Positions 33,828 through 44,176 are shown, counted from the stretch's first letter. The stretch is DNA of 64,000 bases from an uncultured Oscillospiraceae bacterium (GCA_947626845.1 CANQTW010000008.1:1-64000); one strand, 5' to 3'. Notes: a model not told the origin generated them from the letters alone. Translations and numbers: made by a program.

Positions 33828-35933
33828 TCAGACTCCGAGCTTTTCCATCAATTTCTCCACGTCCACGGGCTTGGGGATAAAGTCGTCCATCCCGGCTTCC
33901 ATGGCGCGGCGGCGGTCCTCGGCGAAGGTGTTGGCGGTACACGCGATGATGCGCACGGTCCCGGCGTCCTCACGCGGGAGGGCGCGGATGGCGCGGGCGG
34001 CCCCGTAGCCGTCAAGGTTCGGCATGAGCAGGTCCATGAGGATAACATCAATGGACCCCGGCGGGCTTTCCCTGAAAACCTCCAACGCCTCCTGGCCGTC
34101 ATGGGCGGAGACGGTGTCGAAGCCCTCCTCGGCCAGAAGATCGAGCATAATATCGAGATTCAGCTCATTGTCCTCGGCAATGAGGACCCGACGCTTCACC
34201 TGGGGGAGGGCCGGACTCTCCGAGCCTGTGGCCTCCGCACTCGCCGGGAGTACGGCTCCGGGGAAGGAAAAAACGAAGGTGCTTCCCCGGTCCTTTTCGC
34301 TTTCAAAGGTCAAATCCCCGCCCATGAGCGCCGCCAGCTCGTGGCTGATGGCCAGGCCCAGGCCCGCGCCCTGGTTGCCCTTGGATACGGTGTCCAGCTC
34401 CTGAGAGAAGGCAGAGAAGATACGCCGCTTGAAGTCCTCGCTCATGCCCCGGCCCGTGTCGGTGACCGTAAAGACGGTGGTGACGGCGCCGTTCCCCTCG
34501 ACTGTGTTCTGGGCCATGGAGAGAGTCACATGCCCGCCCTCCGGCGTGAATTTGGCGGCGTTGTCAAGAAGGTTCATCAAAACCTGCTGTATCCTGGCCT
34601 CGTCCCCCTCCACCACGGGGTAGGGAAGGTCCCCGGTGAGGTCAAACGCCACGCCCTTGTCGCGCATGACGGGCTCGGTAACGGCGCGGACGGAGGCGAC
34701 AAGCATGGCCAGGTCCACTCTGGACCGCTCCAAATCCATTTTCCGCTCCTGGAGCTTTGACATGTCCAGAATATCGGAGACGAGACGGAGAAGATATTTG
34801 GCCGTGGCGGTGGACTGGTCCAGATATTTCCCCATCCGGTCCACGTTGTTCAGATTTTGTACCATCAGATAGTTGAGGCCGATGAGACCGTTCAGAGGCG
34901 TTCTGATCTCGTGGCTCATGGCGGAGAGAAAGCTGTCTTTGGCGCGGGCCTCGGCCCGCGCCTGGGCGGAGCGCATTCCCTGCCAGGTCAGCAGGCCGAC
35001 CAAGGCCAGGATGGCGGCGGCGGAGACGGCGAGTACCGTCACGGCGGCCCGATAGCGATAAAGAAAGTCGGAAAAGGTCAGGTCGTACTGGTTTTCCATG
35101 GCGGCCTGGATGGTGACGCTGCCCACAAACTCCTCGGAGAGATTGGCAATGGCCTTGTCGATGATGGAGATCAGCGTCTGCCCGTTCTTCTGGCTCTTGC
35201 CAATGACGCCGTCGATAGTGACTACGGCGGAGAAGCACAGCTGCTCGTCAAGGCCCATGACGGGAATGACCTTCAGGTCATCGTATGCCGGCTTTCCGAA
35301 CCAGTACTCCACCACGTACTGGTTGAGGATCATCAGATCGCTCTCCCCTGAGATCACCGCTTCAAAGCAGTCGGGGATGGAGTCGTAATCAATGAGGTCA
35401 AAGCGGGGATAGGTGGTCTGAAGTACCTTGCGCAATGTCTGGGAACCGCTGGACACGGCAACGGACAGATTCTTATTCATGTCAAATTCCAGGTCCTGCC
35501 TGGCCACGATCACCTTGCGGCTCTTGAGGTAGGGCTCGGATATGAGGATGCCCCGTGCGCTCTCGTTTTCCGAGTTTCGCTCCACGCTGGTGACCAGGTC
35601 CAGATTTTCCGAGAGCAGATAGTCGTAGGTGACCGATCCCGCCGGAAGAGGCACATATTCAAACGTGATGCCGGCAAGCCGTGCCAGCTCGTCGAATATG
35701 TACCTGGACATGCCTGCCAGCTCGCCGTTTTCATCCGTAAAGGACACCGGCGGCCTGTCCTGAACGAAACCCACCCGGAACACACCGTTTTGCGCGATAA
35801 AGGCACGCTCGTCATCCGTCAGGCCGATATCGGGCGGGGCCGTTTCCCTGGCCAGAGCCGCCGGGGCCAGAAGGGCGGTGATGAGCAGAAGGGTCACAGT
35901 GAGGGCGAACAGCTTTTGAATCGTTTTGTTCAT
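33828..35933 (-). CDS. Hybrid sensor histidine kinase with solute-binding sensor domain
   Basis: 701 residues. A signal peptide (residues 1-28) is followed by a family-3 solute-binding domain (about 40-265) that lies outside the membrane as the sensor. A helix near 300-322 crosses the membrane. The kinase core shows the H-box SAMSHEIRTPLNG, N-box MNLLDNAAKF, and G-boxes DTGRGMS and GAGLGLAIS. A receiver domain ends the protein, with the acceptor aspartate in VILMDLLMPNLDG. This one-piece phosphorelay suggests amino-acid-like ligand sensing; the output protein is not here. GGAGGGGG precedes the ATG at 35933. Whether it controls the neighbouring trp operon is unknown. Confidence 0.92.
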   Translation of the reverse strand: MNKTIQKLFALTVTLLLITALLAPAALARETAPPDIGLTDDERAFIAQNGVFRVGFVQDRPPVSFTDENGELAGMSRYIFDELARLAGITFEYVPLPAGSVTYDYLLSENLDLVTSVERNSENESARGILISEPYLKSRKVIVARQDLEFDMNKNLSVAVSSGSQTLRKVLQTTYPRFDLIDYDSIPDCFEAVISGESDLMILNQYVVEYWFGKPAYDDLKVIPVMGLDEQLCFSAVVTIDGVIGKSQKNGQTLISIIDKAIANLSEEFVGSVTIQAAMENQYDLTFSDFLYRYRAAVTVLAVSAAAILALVGLLTWQGMRSAQARAEARAKDSFLSAMSHEIRTPLNGLIGLNYLMVQNLNNVDRMGKYLDQSTATAKYLLRLVSDILDMSKLQERKMDLERSRVDLAMLVASVRAVTEPVMRDKGVAFDLTGDLPYPVVEGDEARIQQVLMNLLDNAAKFTPEGGHVTLSMAQNTVEGNGAVTTVFTVTDTGRGMSEDFKRRIFSAFSQELDTVSKGNQGAGLGLAISHELAALMGGDLTFESEKDRGSTFVFSFPGAVLPASAEATGSESPALPQVKRRVLIAEDNELNLDIMLDLLAEEGFDTVSAHDGQEALEVFRESPPGSIDVILMDLLMPNLDGYGAARAIRALPREDAGTVRIIACTANTFAEDRRRAMEAGMDDFIPKPVDVEKLMEKLGV

Positions 35934-35980
35934 GGCTCCCCCTCCGTTGTTTGATTTTGCCTTATTTGGATAATACAAAT

Positions 35981-36009
35981 ATTATAAATTGTTTTTGAGG
36001 GTTTGTAAA
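35981..36009 (-). promoter_or_regulatory. Promoter of the hybrid kinase gene
   Basis: On the minus strand TTTACA (36009-36004), a 17-bp spacer and TATAAT (35986-35981) lie 48 bp before the start codon, between trpA and the kinase. Confidence 0.7.
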
Positions 36010-36080
36010 GAAAAACAGAAAAGACACACGAAAATTTTTTGCGCGGCTTAGATTCACTCCTGATATACGAAATAAAATAT

Positions 36081-36849
36081 TTAAGTGTAATCGAGATGCT
36101 CGGTCATGCCGCGGACATATTCGCCCACGTATCGGGGGGCGTCCTGCTTATAGCGCTCGATAAGCCGCACGATGGCGGAGCCCACGATGGCCCCGTCGGA
36201 GAGGGAGGCCATTTTGCGGGCCTGCTCCGGGGTGGAGATGCCGAAGCCCACGGCCACGGGCAGGCGGGTATTTTCCCGAATGACCCGAACGATGGCGCCC
36301 ACGTCGGTGGTGATCTCCTGCCGGACGCCGGTGACGCCCAGGCTGGAGACCAGGTAGATGAAGCCCCGCGCCTCCCGCGCGATCATGGCCACCCGATTTT
36401 CCGAGGTGGGGGCGATCATGGAGATGAGGTCCACGCCGTACCGCTCGCACAGGGGGGCAAATTCGCCCCGCTCCTCATAGGGGATGTCGGGGAGGATCAG
36501 GCCGTCGATGCCGGTCCGCTGGCAGGCGGAGATGAATTTCTCCGCGCCGTAGGAGAAGACCACGTTGGCGTAGGTCATGAAGACCAGGGGGACGGACACG
36601 TCCTTGCGCAGTTCCCGCACCAGGTCGAAGACCCTGTCGGTGGTGACGCCGCCCCGAAGCGCCCGCAGGGACGCGCCCTGGATGACGGGGCCCTCGGCGG
36701 TGGGGTCGGAGAAGGGGATGCCCAGCTCGATGATGGACGCGCCCGCCTTCACACATTCCCGCACACAGGCGGCGGTGGTCTCCAAATCCGGATCGCCGCA
36801 GGTCAGGAAGGGGATGAAGGCCTTGCCCTTTTCAAAGGCGCTGTGGATA

Positions 36850-36857
<8 letters not shown>
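36081..36857 (-). CDS. trpA: Tryptophan synthase alpha chain
   Basis: 258 residues. It cleaves indole-3-glycerol phosphate to indole and glyceraldehyde 3-phosphate in the alpha2beta2 complex. Visible signatures are [11 protein letters not shown] near the start, the catalytic glutamate in [16 protein letters not shown] with its aspartate partner, and GFGISTPEQ and GSAIVRLI near the end. The ATG at 36857 overlaps trpB by 8 bp. It is the last gene of the trp operon. A 16-codon segment matching its C-terminus recurs at 33.6 kb. Confidence 0.97.
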
Positions 36858-38030
<1,173 letters not shown>

Positions 38031-38034
<4 letters not shown>

Positions 38035-38645
38035 ATGTCTCCGTCCTTTCGCGCGGCGGATACCGCCGCCAGGATTTTGGATTTGTCCTTGCGCTTGTCC
38101 GTCTCCACGCCGGAGGAGATGTCCACGCACCAGGGGTGCAGGGCCTTCACGGCGGTGGGGAGGTTTTCGGGCGTCAGGCCGCCGGCCAGGATGTAGTCCC
38201 GACGGACGGACCGGATGAGGGACCAGTCAAAGGCCTCGCCGGTGCCCTGGCCGTTGTCCAGGAGCACCAGGTCCGCGGAGGACTTCTCCACCGCGGCCAG
38301 GTCGGCGGGGGCGCCGATCCGGAAGGCCCTCCAGACCGTGAGGCCCGGCGCGGCCCGCCGGAGGGCGGCGATGTAGTCCTCGTCCTCGCTCCCGTGGAGT
38401 TGGGCGATCCTGATGACGCCGGAGAAGAAGAGGTCGGCCACCGTGTCCACGGGGCTGTCCACGAAAACGCCCACCGGGGCGATCTCCCGCGAGAGCCTCT
38501 GCCGCAGCTCATGGGCGCGGCGGGGCGTGACGCTCCGGCGGCTTTTGGGGAAGTCGATGACAAAGCCGGCAAAATCGGGTTTCGCCTCGTTCACGTACTG
38601 GATATCCTCCGGCCTCATAAGGCCGCAAATCTTGATTTTTGTCAT
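38031..38645 (-). CDS. trpF: Phosphoribosylanthranilate isomerase
   Basis: 204 residues, a single TIM barrel. [14 protein letters not shown] at the start holds the catalytic cysteine. The catalytic aspartate is in [16 protein letters not shown], and the phosphate-binding end is [10 protein letters not shown] with [10 protein letters not shown]. It opens phosphoribosylanthranilate by Amadori rearrangement. Both ends overlap their neighbours by the ATGA pattern. Confidence 0.97.
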
Positions 38646-39430
38646 TGGGCGGCCTCCCGCAGTTGAGATAAAAGCTTCCCCTTGTCCCCAGCCCGCATCA
38701 GGGCCTCGCCCACCAGGGCCGCGTCCGCGCCCAGGGCGCGGAGAGCCGCGGCGTCCGCGGGGGAGGCGACGCCGCTTTCGGCCACATAGAGACACGCGGG
38801 AGGGATCAGGTCCCGCAGCCGGGCGGCGTTTTCAAAGTCCACGGTGAAGTCCTTGAGATTCCGGTTGTTCACGCCGATGATCCCAGCCCCGGCGCTGACG
38901 GCGGAGCGCACCTCCGCCCCGTCGTGGGCCTCCACCAGGGCCGCCAGGCCCAGGGTGGAGCAGATACGCAGATAGTTTTCGACGGTTTTTGTGCCCAGCA
39001 GGGCGCAGATCAGCAGGACCGCGTTGGCCCCCATGACCTTGGCCTCGTAGAGCTGGTACTCGTCCACGGTGAAGTCCTTGCGAAGCATGGGCGTCCGAAT
39101 GGCCGCGCGGATGTCGGTGAAGATTTGGTCCGAGCCCAAAAACCACTTGGGCTCCGTGAGACAGCTCACCGCGTCGGCCCCGGCGGCCTCGTATTCCCTG
39201 GCGATGTCCAGATAGGGGAACTCCGGGGCGATCAGCCCCTTGGAGGGGGAGGCCCGCTTCACCTCGCAGATGAAAGAGAGTCCAGGTTTTTTCAAAGCGT
39301 TTTCAAAGGCCGCGCCGCCGGCGGGGGCGCCCCGCAGGGCCAGCTCCCGCATCACGTCTACGGAGCAGTCCCGCTTGCGCGCCTCCACACGCTCACGGGC
39401 GTGGGCGGCCAGCTTGTCCAGAATATTCAT
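38642..39430 (-). CDS. trpC: Indole-3-glycerol phosphate synthase
   Basis: 262 residues. [13 protein letters not shown] carries the substrate lysine and serine near residue 55. [26 protein letters not shown] and [13 protein letters not shown] are the standard barrel motifs, and [13 protein letters not shown] is the phosphate site. The ATG at 39430 overlaps the trpD stop as ATGA. It is not fused to TrpF, unlike the enterobacterial form. Confidence 0.97.
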   Translation of the reverse strand: MNILDKLAAHARERVEARKRDCSVDVMRELALRGAPAGGAAFENALKKPGLSFICEVKRASPSKGLIAPEFPYLDIAREYEAAGADAVSCLTEPKWFLGSDQIFTDIRAAIRTPMLRKDFTVDEYQLYEAKVMGANAVLLICALLGTKTVENYLRICSTLGLAALVEAHDGAEVRSAVSAGAGIIGVNNRNLKDFTVDFENAARLRDLIPPACLYVAESGVASPADAAALRALGADAALVGEALMRAGDKGKLLSQLREAAQ

Positions 39431-40443
39431 CGGTTGCTGACTTCGATGAGCTTTTCCAGCGTCTCCGCCGCCTTGCCGGAGTCGATGAGGGAGGCGGCCA
39501 GGGCAAGGCCGTCCTTCCAAGTCTCCGCCTTGCCGCCGATGTAGAGGGCAGCGCCGGCGTTCAACAGCACCGCGTCCCGCTTGGGGCCTTTCTCCCCAGC
39601 CAGGATGGCGCGGGTGATGGCGGCGTTCTCCGCCGGTGTGCCGCCCACCAGGTCGGATTTTTGACAGCGGGTAAGGCCGAAGTCCTCCGGGGAGACGGTG
39701 TAGGACTTGAACCAGCCGTCCTTGAACTCGCAGACCCTGGTGGGGGCGGAGGCGGAGATCTCGTCCAGCTTATCCTGGCCGTAGACCACCATGCCCCGCT
39801 CCACGCCCAGGCTGATCAGCACCTGGGCCAGAGGCTCTACCAGGTATTCGTCGTAGACGCCCAGCAGCTGCATTTTGGGACTGCCGGGGTTGGTGAGGGG
39901 GCCTAAGATATTGAACACCGTGCGGAAGCCCAGCTCCTTTCGGATGGCCCCCACGTATTTCATGCTGGTGTGGTACTTCTGGGCGAAGAAGAAGCACATG
40001 CCGGCCTCACGCAAAAGCTCCACGCATTTTTCCGGCGACTGGTCGATGTTGACGCCCAGGGCCTCCAGGCAGTCGGCGGTGCCGCATTTGGAGGAGGCGG
40101 CCCGGTTGCCGTGCTTGGCCACCTTCATGCCGCCGGCGGCGGCCACCAGGGCGCTGGTGGTGGAGATGTTGAAGCTGCCGGCCCCGTCGCCGCCGGTGCC
40201 GACGATCTCGAAGATGGGGAGGTCGGTGGTGACCTTCATGGCGTGGTCCCGCATGGCGGCGGCACAGCCGGCGATCTCGTCCGAGGTCTCCGCCTTGGCG
40301 CTCTTGGTGGACAGGGCCGCCAGGAAGGCGGCGTTCTGGGTCTGGCTGGTCTCGCCGCTCATGATCTCGTTCATGACGGCGTAGGCCTCGTTGTAGGTGA
40401 GGTCCTGCTTGTTGACGATTTTTACGATGGCTTCCTTGATCAT
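39427..40443 (-). CDS. trpD: Anthranilate phosphoribosyltransferase
   Basis: 338 residues. The PRPP-binding loop is [16 protein letters not shown] (about residue 78). [21 protein letters not shown] and [10 protein letters not shown] are family motifs. It transfers phosphoribose to anthranilate. The ATG at 40443 is preferred to a GTG three codons upstream because AAGGAG lies 8 nt before the ATG. It starts 12 bp after trpG and is a separate protein, not a TrpGD fusion. Confidence 0.97.
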   Translation of the reverse strand: MIKEAIVKIVNKQDLTYNEAYAVMNEIMSGETSQTQNAAFLAALSTKSAKAETSDEIAGCAAAMRDHAMKVTTDLPIFEIVGTGGDGAGSFNISTTSALVAAAGGMKVAKHGNRAASSKCGTADCLEALGVNIDQSPEKCVELLREAGMCFFFAQKYHTSMKYVGAIRKELGFRTVFNILGPLTNPGSPKMQLLGVYDEYLVEPLAQVLISLGVERGMVVYGQDKLDEISASAPTRVCEFKDGWFKSYTVSPEDFGLTRCQKSDLVGGTPAENAAITRAILAGEKGPKRDAVLLNAGAALYIGGKAETWKDGLALAASLIDSGKAAETLEKLIEVSNR

Positions 40444-40455
40444 GATCCACACTCC

Positions 40456-41022
40456 TTACAGAGATAAAAAATTCTTCAGAATGGTTTTTCCTTCCGGGGT
40501 CATGATGGACTCCGGGTGGAACTGGACGCCGAAGAGGGGGTATTGGACGTGCTGTACCGCCATGATCTCCCCGTCATCGGCGCGGGCGGTGATTTTAAGG
40601 CAATCGGGCATGGTCTCCGGCAGGGCGGCCAGGGAGTGATACCGGGCCGCCTTGATCCGTTCGGGCAGGCCCCGAAACAGGGGGCAGGCGGTATCCAGCG
40701 TCACCTCCGACTGCTTGCCGTGCATGAGGCGTTTGGCGTGGCCCACCGTGGCCCCGTAGGCCTCACAGATGGCCTGGTGCCCCAGGCAGACGCCCAGGGT
40801 GGGGACGGTCTTTCCCAGCGTCCTGGCCGCCTCCACGCAGACGCCGGCGTCTTTGGGACAGCCGGGGCCGGGGGAGAGGATGATACGGGCGGGGCGCAGC
40901 CGCGCGATCTCCTCCACCGTCATGGCGTCGTTGCGGATGACCGTGATGTCCGTTCCCAGCTCCCCCACGTACTGGTAGAGGTTGTAGGAAAAGCTGTCGT
41001 AATTGTCGATCAAAAGAATCAT
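40456..41022 (-). CDS. trpG: Anthranilate synthase glutamine amidotransferase subunit
   Basis: 188 residues, a stand-alone class-I glutaminase. It shows LIDNYDSFSYNL at the start, LSPGPGCPKD, the nucleophile cysteine in GVCLGHQAI (about residue 80) and the His/Glu pair in QFHPESIMT. It supplies ammonia to TrpE. The ATG overlaps the trpE stop as ATGA. The same subunit could serve a para-aminobenzoate synthase, but its position fixes it to tryptophan. Confidence 0.97.
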   Translation of the reverse strand: MILLIDNYDSFSYNLYQYVGELGTDITVIRNDAMTVEEIARLRPARIILSPGPGCPKDAGVCVEAARTLGKTVPTLGVCLGHQAICEAYGATVGHAKRLMHGKQSEVTLDTACPLFRGLPERIKAARYHSLAALPETMPDCLKITARADDGEIMAVQHVQYPLFGVQFHPESIMTPEGKTILKNFLSL

Positions 41023-42488
41023 TCTATCCCCTCCTGGGCGAGCTCCAGGGCGCGCACCACGGCGCGGGCCTTGTTGACGCATTCCCGGTACTCGTTTTCG
41101 GGCACGGAGCCGGCCACAATGCCGGCCCCGGAGCGGACGTAAACCTTGCCCTCCCGCTTGTAGGCGATGCGGATGGCGATGCAGGTGTCCAGGTTGCCGG
41201 AAAAGTCGATGTAGCCGATGGCCCCGCCGTAGATGCCCCGACGGCAGTCCTCCAGCTCGTCGATGATCTGGCAGGCCCGAAGCTTGGGCGCGCCGGAGAG
41301 GGTGCCGGCGGGCAGAATGGCCTCCACGGCGTCCAGGGCGTCACAGTCGGGCCGTATCCGGCCCCGAACGGTGGAGCCGATGTGCATCACGTGGGAAAAG
41401 CGGTGGACGGTCATGTACCGCTCCACCTCCACGGAGCCGAACTCGGAGATCTTTCCCAGGTCGTTGCGCCCCAGGTCCACCAGCATATTGTGCTCGGCCA
41501 GCTCCTTCTCGTCCGCCAAAAGCTCCTCCTCCAGGCGCCTGTCCTCCGCGTCCGTGGCGCCCCGCGGGCGCGTCCCGGCCAGGGGGAAGGTGTGGAGGAC
41601 GCCGTCCTCCAGCTTGACCAGCGTCTCCGGGGAGGCGCCGGCAATCTCCAGCTCATTGCCGGAGAAATAGAACATGTAGGGGGAGGGGTTGACGGTGCGC
41701 AGGACCCGGTAGGCGTCAAAGAGACTGCCCTCGAAGTCTGCCTCCAGGCGGTTGGACAGCACCACCTGGAAGATGTCGCCCTCGTAGATGTGCTCCTTGG
41801 CCCGCTCTACCATGGCGCAGAAGCGCTTTTCGTCGAAAAGCGTGCGTATCCCGCTTGTCATGCGGCCCGCCGGAGGCTCCGCCCCCACGGGACCCCGCAG
41901 AGCGGCGGCGATGGCGGTGATCTCCCGCTCCGCCGCGGCGTAGCCGGCCTCCGGGTCGTCCAGGGGGACGGTGACCAGTACGGTCAGCTTCTGGCGGAAG
42001 TTGTCAAAGGCGATGACCTTGTTGAAGAGCATCAGGTCCAGGTCCTGAAAGCCCTCGGTGTCCTTCGCCTTCAGCTTGAGGCTTGGCTCGGCGTACTGGA
42101 TGTAGTCGTAGCCGAAATAGCCCACAAGCCCTCCGGTGAAGGGCGGCAGATAGTCAAGGCGGGGGGAACGGCGCTCCCGGAGAAGCTCCCGCAAAACGGC
42201 GCGGGGATCGGCGCCGCGGGAGACGGTCCGGCCGTCCCGCTCCGTCAGCACCGTGCCGTTTCGGGCGGTGACGCACAGCTCCGGGTCGATGCCGATGAAG
42301 GTGTAGCGGCCCCAGCGCTCCTGGGCCTCCGCCGATTCCAGCAGGAAGCACGGCCTGTCCCGAAAGCGGCGCAGGGCCTCGATGGGCGTGATCATATCGC
42401 TCATGAACTCCGCCGACACCGGCGCGACCCGGTACTCGCCGCTTTTCGCCAGCGCCTTGAGCTCGGATAAGGTGGGCCTGAGTTTCAT
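41019..42488 (-). CDS. trpE: Anthranilate synthase component I
   Basis: 489 residues. The N-terminal domain contains the tryptophan feedback element LLES (in PCFLLESAEAQERWGRY, about residue 48). The chorismate-binding domain has NRLEADF, GRNDLGKISEFG, IGSTVRGR, ILPAGTLSGAPKLRA and YGGAIGYIDFSG. It is first in the operon trpEGDCFBA. GAGGGGAA lies 5 nt before the ATG. The leader is only about 40 nt and holds no T-box, leader peptide or attenuator that I can see, so control is probably by feedback or by a repressor. Confidence 0.98.
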   Translation of the reverse strand: MKLRPTLSELKALAKSGEYRVAPVSAEFMSDMITPIEALRRFRDRPCFLLESAEAQERWGRYTFIGIDPELCVTARNGTVLTERDGRTVSRGADPRAVLRELLRERRSPRLDYLPPFTGGLVGYFGYDYIQYAEPSLKLKAKDTEGFQDLDLMLFNKVIAFDNFRQKLTVLVTVPLDDPEAGYAAAEREITAIAAALRGPVGAEPPAGRMTSGIRTLFDEKRFCAMVERAKEHIYEGDIFQVVLSNRLEADFEGSLFDAYRVLRTVNPSPYMFYFSGNELEIAGASPETLVKLEDGVLHTFPLAGTRPRGATDAEDRRLEEELLADEKELAEHNMLVDLGRNDLGKISEFGSVEVERYMTVHRFSHVMHIGSTVRGRIRPDCDALDAVEAILPAGTLSGAPKLRACQIIDELEDCRRGIYGGAIGYIDFSGNLDTCIAIRIAYKREGKVYVRSGAGIVAGSVPENEYRECVNKARAVVRALELAQEGIE

Positions 42489-42534
42489 CGGATTCCCCTC
42501 GCTTCAACGTTTTAGTTAAACAAACTCACAATAA

Positions 42535-42563
42535 ACTTTACCACAGGCGAGGGGGGAAGTCAA
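42535..42563 (-). promoter_or_regulatory. Promoter of the trp operon
   Basis: On the minus strand TTGACT (42563-42558), a 17-bp spacer and TAAAGT (42540-42535) lie 46 bp before trpE. A GC-rich dyad, GGGCCGA/TCGGCCC, lies just upstream at 42577-42593. Confidence 0.75.
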
Positions 42564-42628
42564 TTGGCAGAGGGCCGAATCTCGGCCCGCGCCGGCGCGA
42601 TTTCTTGACACTTTTGTGGGAATAAAAT

Positions 42629-42657
42629 CCGCCCGCGGCGGAAGAGCCGGCGGGCGG
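42629..42657 (-). terminator. Terminator after the ECF transporter gene
   Basis: The stem CCGCCCG-CCGGC / GCCG-CGGGCGG with a short loop is followed on the minus strand by ATTTTATTCC. It lies 27 bp after the transporter stop codon and insulates it from the trp promoter. Confidence 0.75.
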
Positions 42658-42683
42658 AGGGCAGGATAAGGGGGTGGACGGGG

Positions 42684-43250
42684 TCAGTCTTTCAGCGTCA
42701 GATGGGCCTTTTCCATGGCCATCACCAGCACGGGGATCAGGACGATGTGCAGGATGATGCCGGGGATCGCCTCGGTGACGGCGCCCGCCCAGAAGGCGGA
42801 GAGGGGGAAGGAGGTGTGCTGGAGGCCCGCGATGACGAACCGGGCGCAGCCCCACACGAGCCTGCCGGCGATCATGGCCGTGACGAGGGATACATAGATG
42901 GCCCACTTCTTTTTGGGCAGGTGCCTGTACAGCAGGCCGGAAACGGCGCCGTAGGCCGCCAGCTCGAAGGTCATGGCGACGGCGGTGAGGAGGGGAGGCA
43001 TGGGGCCGAAGGCGAAGTGCTTGAGGAGGGGGGCGATGGCGCCCACCGCCAGGGCCCAGGGCCAGCCGCAGACGAAGCCGCACAGGAATACCGGAATGTG
43101 CATGGGGCTGAGGGCCGCGCCGACCTGGGGGATCTGGCCGGTCAGATAGGGCAAAGCCATACACAGGGCCAGAAACATGGCGGAGAACACCAGTCTGCGG
43201 ATGAACAGGGAGCTTGCGGGTTTTTCTTTCAACGTGGTTTGGGTGGACAA
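42684..43250 (-). CDS. ECF transporter S component, substrate unknown
   Basis: 188 residues with five or six helices, starting with LVFSAMFLALCMALPYLTG. The segment ALSPMHIPVFLCGFVCGWPWAL is typical of a family of energy-coupling-factor S components that bind vitamins. The substrate cannot be told. It uses a TTG start at 43250, supported by AGGAGG 7 nt upstream inside the end of the DUF3842 gene, so the two are translationally coupled. The shared EcfAA'T energising module is not in this window. Confidence 0.85.
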   Translation of the reverse strand: MSTQTTLKEKPASSLFIRRLVFSAMFLALCMALPYLTGQIPQVGAALSPMHIPVFLCGFVCGWPWALAVGAIAPLLKHFAFGPMPPLLTAVAMTFELAAYGAVSGLLYRHLPKKKWAIYVSLVTAMIAGRLVWGCARFVIAGLQHTSFPLSAFWAGAVTEAIPGIILHIVLIPVLVMAMEKAHLTLKD

Positions 43251-43251
43251 A

Positions 43252-43668
43252 TCAATTCCTCCTGTCGGAAAGCAATGTACCCAGGCGGGCGATGGCGTCC
43301 TCCAGGATCTGCCCCGAACCGCCGGTGACGCCGGCCACGTAGGTATCGCACAGATTCATGGGGATCAGCACCCGCTGGGCCGGACTTTGGGCCACGGCGT
43401 TGGCCATGGCGGGGGATATTTCGCCCATGAGCGCGTCGGCCATGGCGATGCCGATGGGGCCGGTGATGATGTCCGCCCTGCGGCAGGCCGTCAGCACCGG
43501 ATTTTCGCCGGTGGCGACCCGGTCCGCCCCGCCGCGGAGCATGGCCGCGGAGGCCTGGGAGTTGGTTCCCACGGCCCACACGAACACGTCCAGGTACGCC
43601 TTTTTGACGGCCTCCACCAGCGTTCTGCCCAGCTTTCCGCCCTGTCCGTCTATTACAAGCACTGTCAT
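43252..43668 (-). CDS. DUF3842 family protein
   Basis: 138 residues matching a Bacillota family of unknown function. MTVLVIDGQGGKLGRTLVEAVK looks like a nucleotide-binding Rossmann start. AVGTNSQASAAMLRGGADRVATGENPV and DIITGPIGIAMADALMGEISP are the other conserved blocks. It is first in a two-gene operon with the ECF S component, behind a leader with a strong terminator hairpin. Its function is probably tied to the transported cofactor, which is inferred from the pairing. Confidence 0.85.
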   Translation of the reverse strand: MTVLVIDGQGGKLGRTLVEAVKKAYLDVFVWAVGTNSQASAAMLRGGADRVATGENPVLTACRRADIITGPIGIAMADALMGEISPAMANAVAQSPAQRVLIPMNLCDTYVAGVTGGSGQILEDAIARLGTLLSDRRN

Positions 43669-43709
43669 TTCAAGCCGCTCCGATCTTTTTATTCCGCAGG
43701 CCGGGACTG

Positions 43710-43753
43710 AAAAAAGCGCCGGCTGCCCATTTTTTGGGCGAGCCGGCAGCTTG
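43710..43753 (-). terminator. Leader terminator upstream of the DUF3842-ECF operon
   Basis: On the minus strand AAGCTGCCGGCTCGCCC pairs with GGGCAGCCGGCGCTT around an A-rich loop and runs into TTTTTTC. It lies between the promoter and the first gene, about 42 nt before the start codon, which is the expected place for a transcription-attenuating riboswitch. Confidence 0.75.
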
Positions 43754-43833
43754 TATTGCCAGTGTTGCGCTTCACGGGATAAACGCGAAATGTCCCTCCC
43801 GCTTATGCGGGCGTGCTCCGACCTGTATCGGTT
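43754..43833 (-). promoter_or_regulatory. Structured leader, possible riboswitch aptamer of unidentified class
   Basis: The first 80 nt of the predicted DUF3842 transcript contain CCCGC-ATAA-GCGGG, then GGGA...TCCC enclosing TTCGCG, which can pair with CGTGAA. They end next to the terminator hairpin. Together with that terminator it looks like a metabolite-controlled leader. I could not match it to the THF, TPP, FMN, cobalamin, preQ1 or ZTP consensus from memory. Confidence 0.5.
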
Positions 43834-43839
43834 ATACGT

Positions 43840-43868
43840 AGTTTAACACAATAAAGGGGCAATGTCAA
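43840..43868 (-). promoter_or_regulatory. Promoter of the DUF3842-ECF operon
   Basis: On the minus strand TTGACA (43868-43863), a 17-bp spacer and TAAACT (43845-43840) give a transcript with a leader of about 165 nt before the first gene. Confidence 0.75.
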
Positions 43869-43888
43869 TAGGGGGATTATAAAGGATG

Positions 43889-44101
43889 TCCGCCCTTACA
43901 GGGCGGAGGGATTTCCACCGAGCGGCGGAGGGATTTACTTTCTCCTCTTTTGTGTTGACAAAAGAGGAGAAAGTAACAAAGAGGAGAAAAACAACCAGAG
44001 GGGGGATTTCGATTTCCCCCCTCTGGACACCCCCTTGAAACGACCAGAGGGGGTTGCGACCCCCATCTGGACTCCCCCCAGGGAACGCCCGCGGGGAAGC
44101 A
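43889..44101 (+). repeat. R3 element, copy 2
   Basis: About 213 bp, nearly identical to copy 1 at 23.1 kb from TTGTGTTGACAAAAGAG onward. The first stem reads TTACTTTCTCCTC / GAGGAGAAAGTAA; relative to copy 1 a G-C pair becomes A-T and a T-A pair becomes C-G, keeping the pairing. The following single strand changes in step (AAAGAGGAG instead of AAAGAAGAG). Between it and the aldo/keto reductase gene are two more small dyads. Confidence 0.85.
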
Positions 44102-44150
44102 GGCGCGGAAAACGGGATTTGCCCCGCACGGGGTTTGTCGGTAATTCGGT

Positions 44151-44172
44151 GGGCCGCCGTGGGCGGCGGCCC
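44151..44172 (-). terminator. Hairpin after the aldo/keto reductase gene
   Basis: The stem GGGCCGCC/GGCGGCCC lies directly after the stop codon of the minus-strand reductase. There is no clear U-tract, so termination strength is uncertain. Confidence 0.45.
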
Positions 44173-44176
44173 CTGC

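Noticed and set aside
42489-42540. T-box or tryptophan attenuator before trpE
   Set aside because: The leader is too short and no leader peptide with Trp codons or terminator was found after the promoter.
43710-43833. THF or cobalamin riboswitch before the DUF3842 operon
   Set aside because: The conserved cores of those classes, as remembered, are absent; left as unidentified leader.
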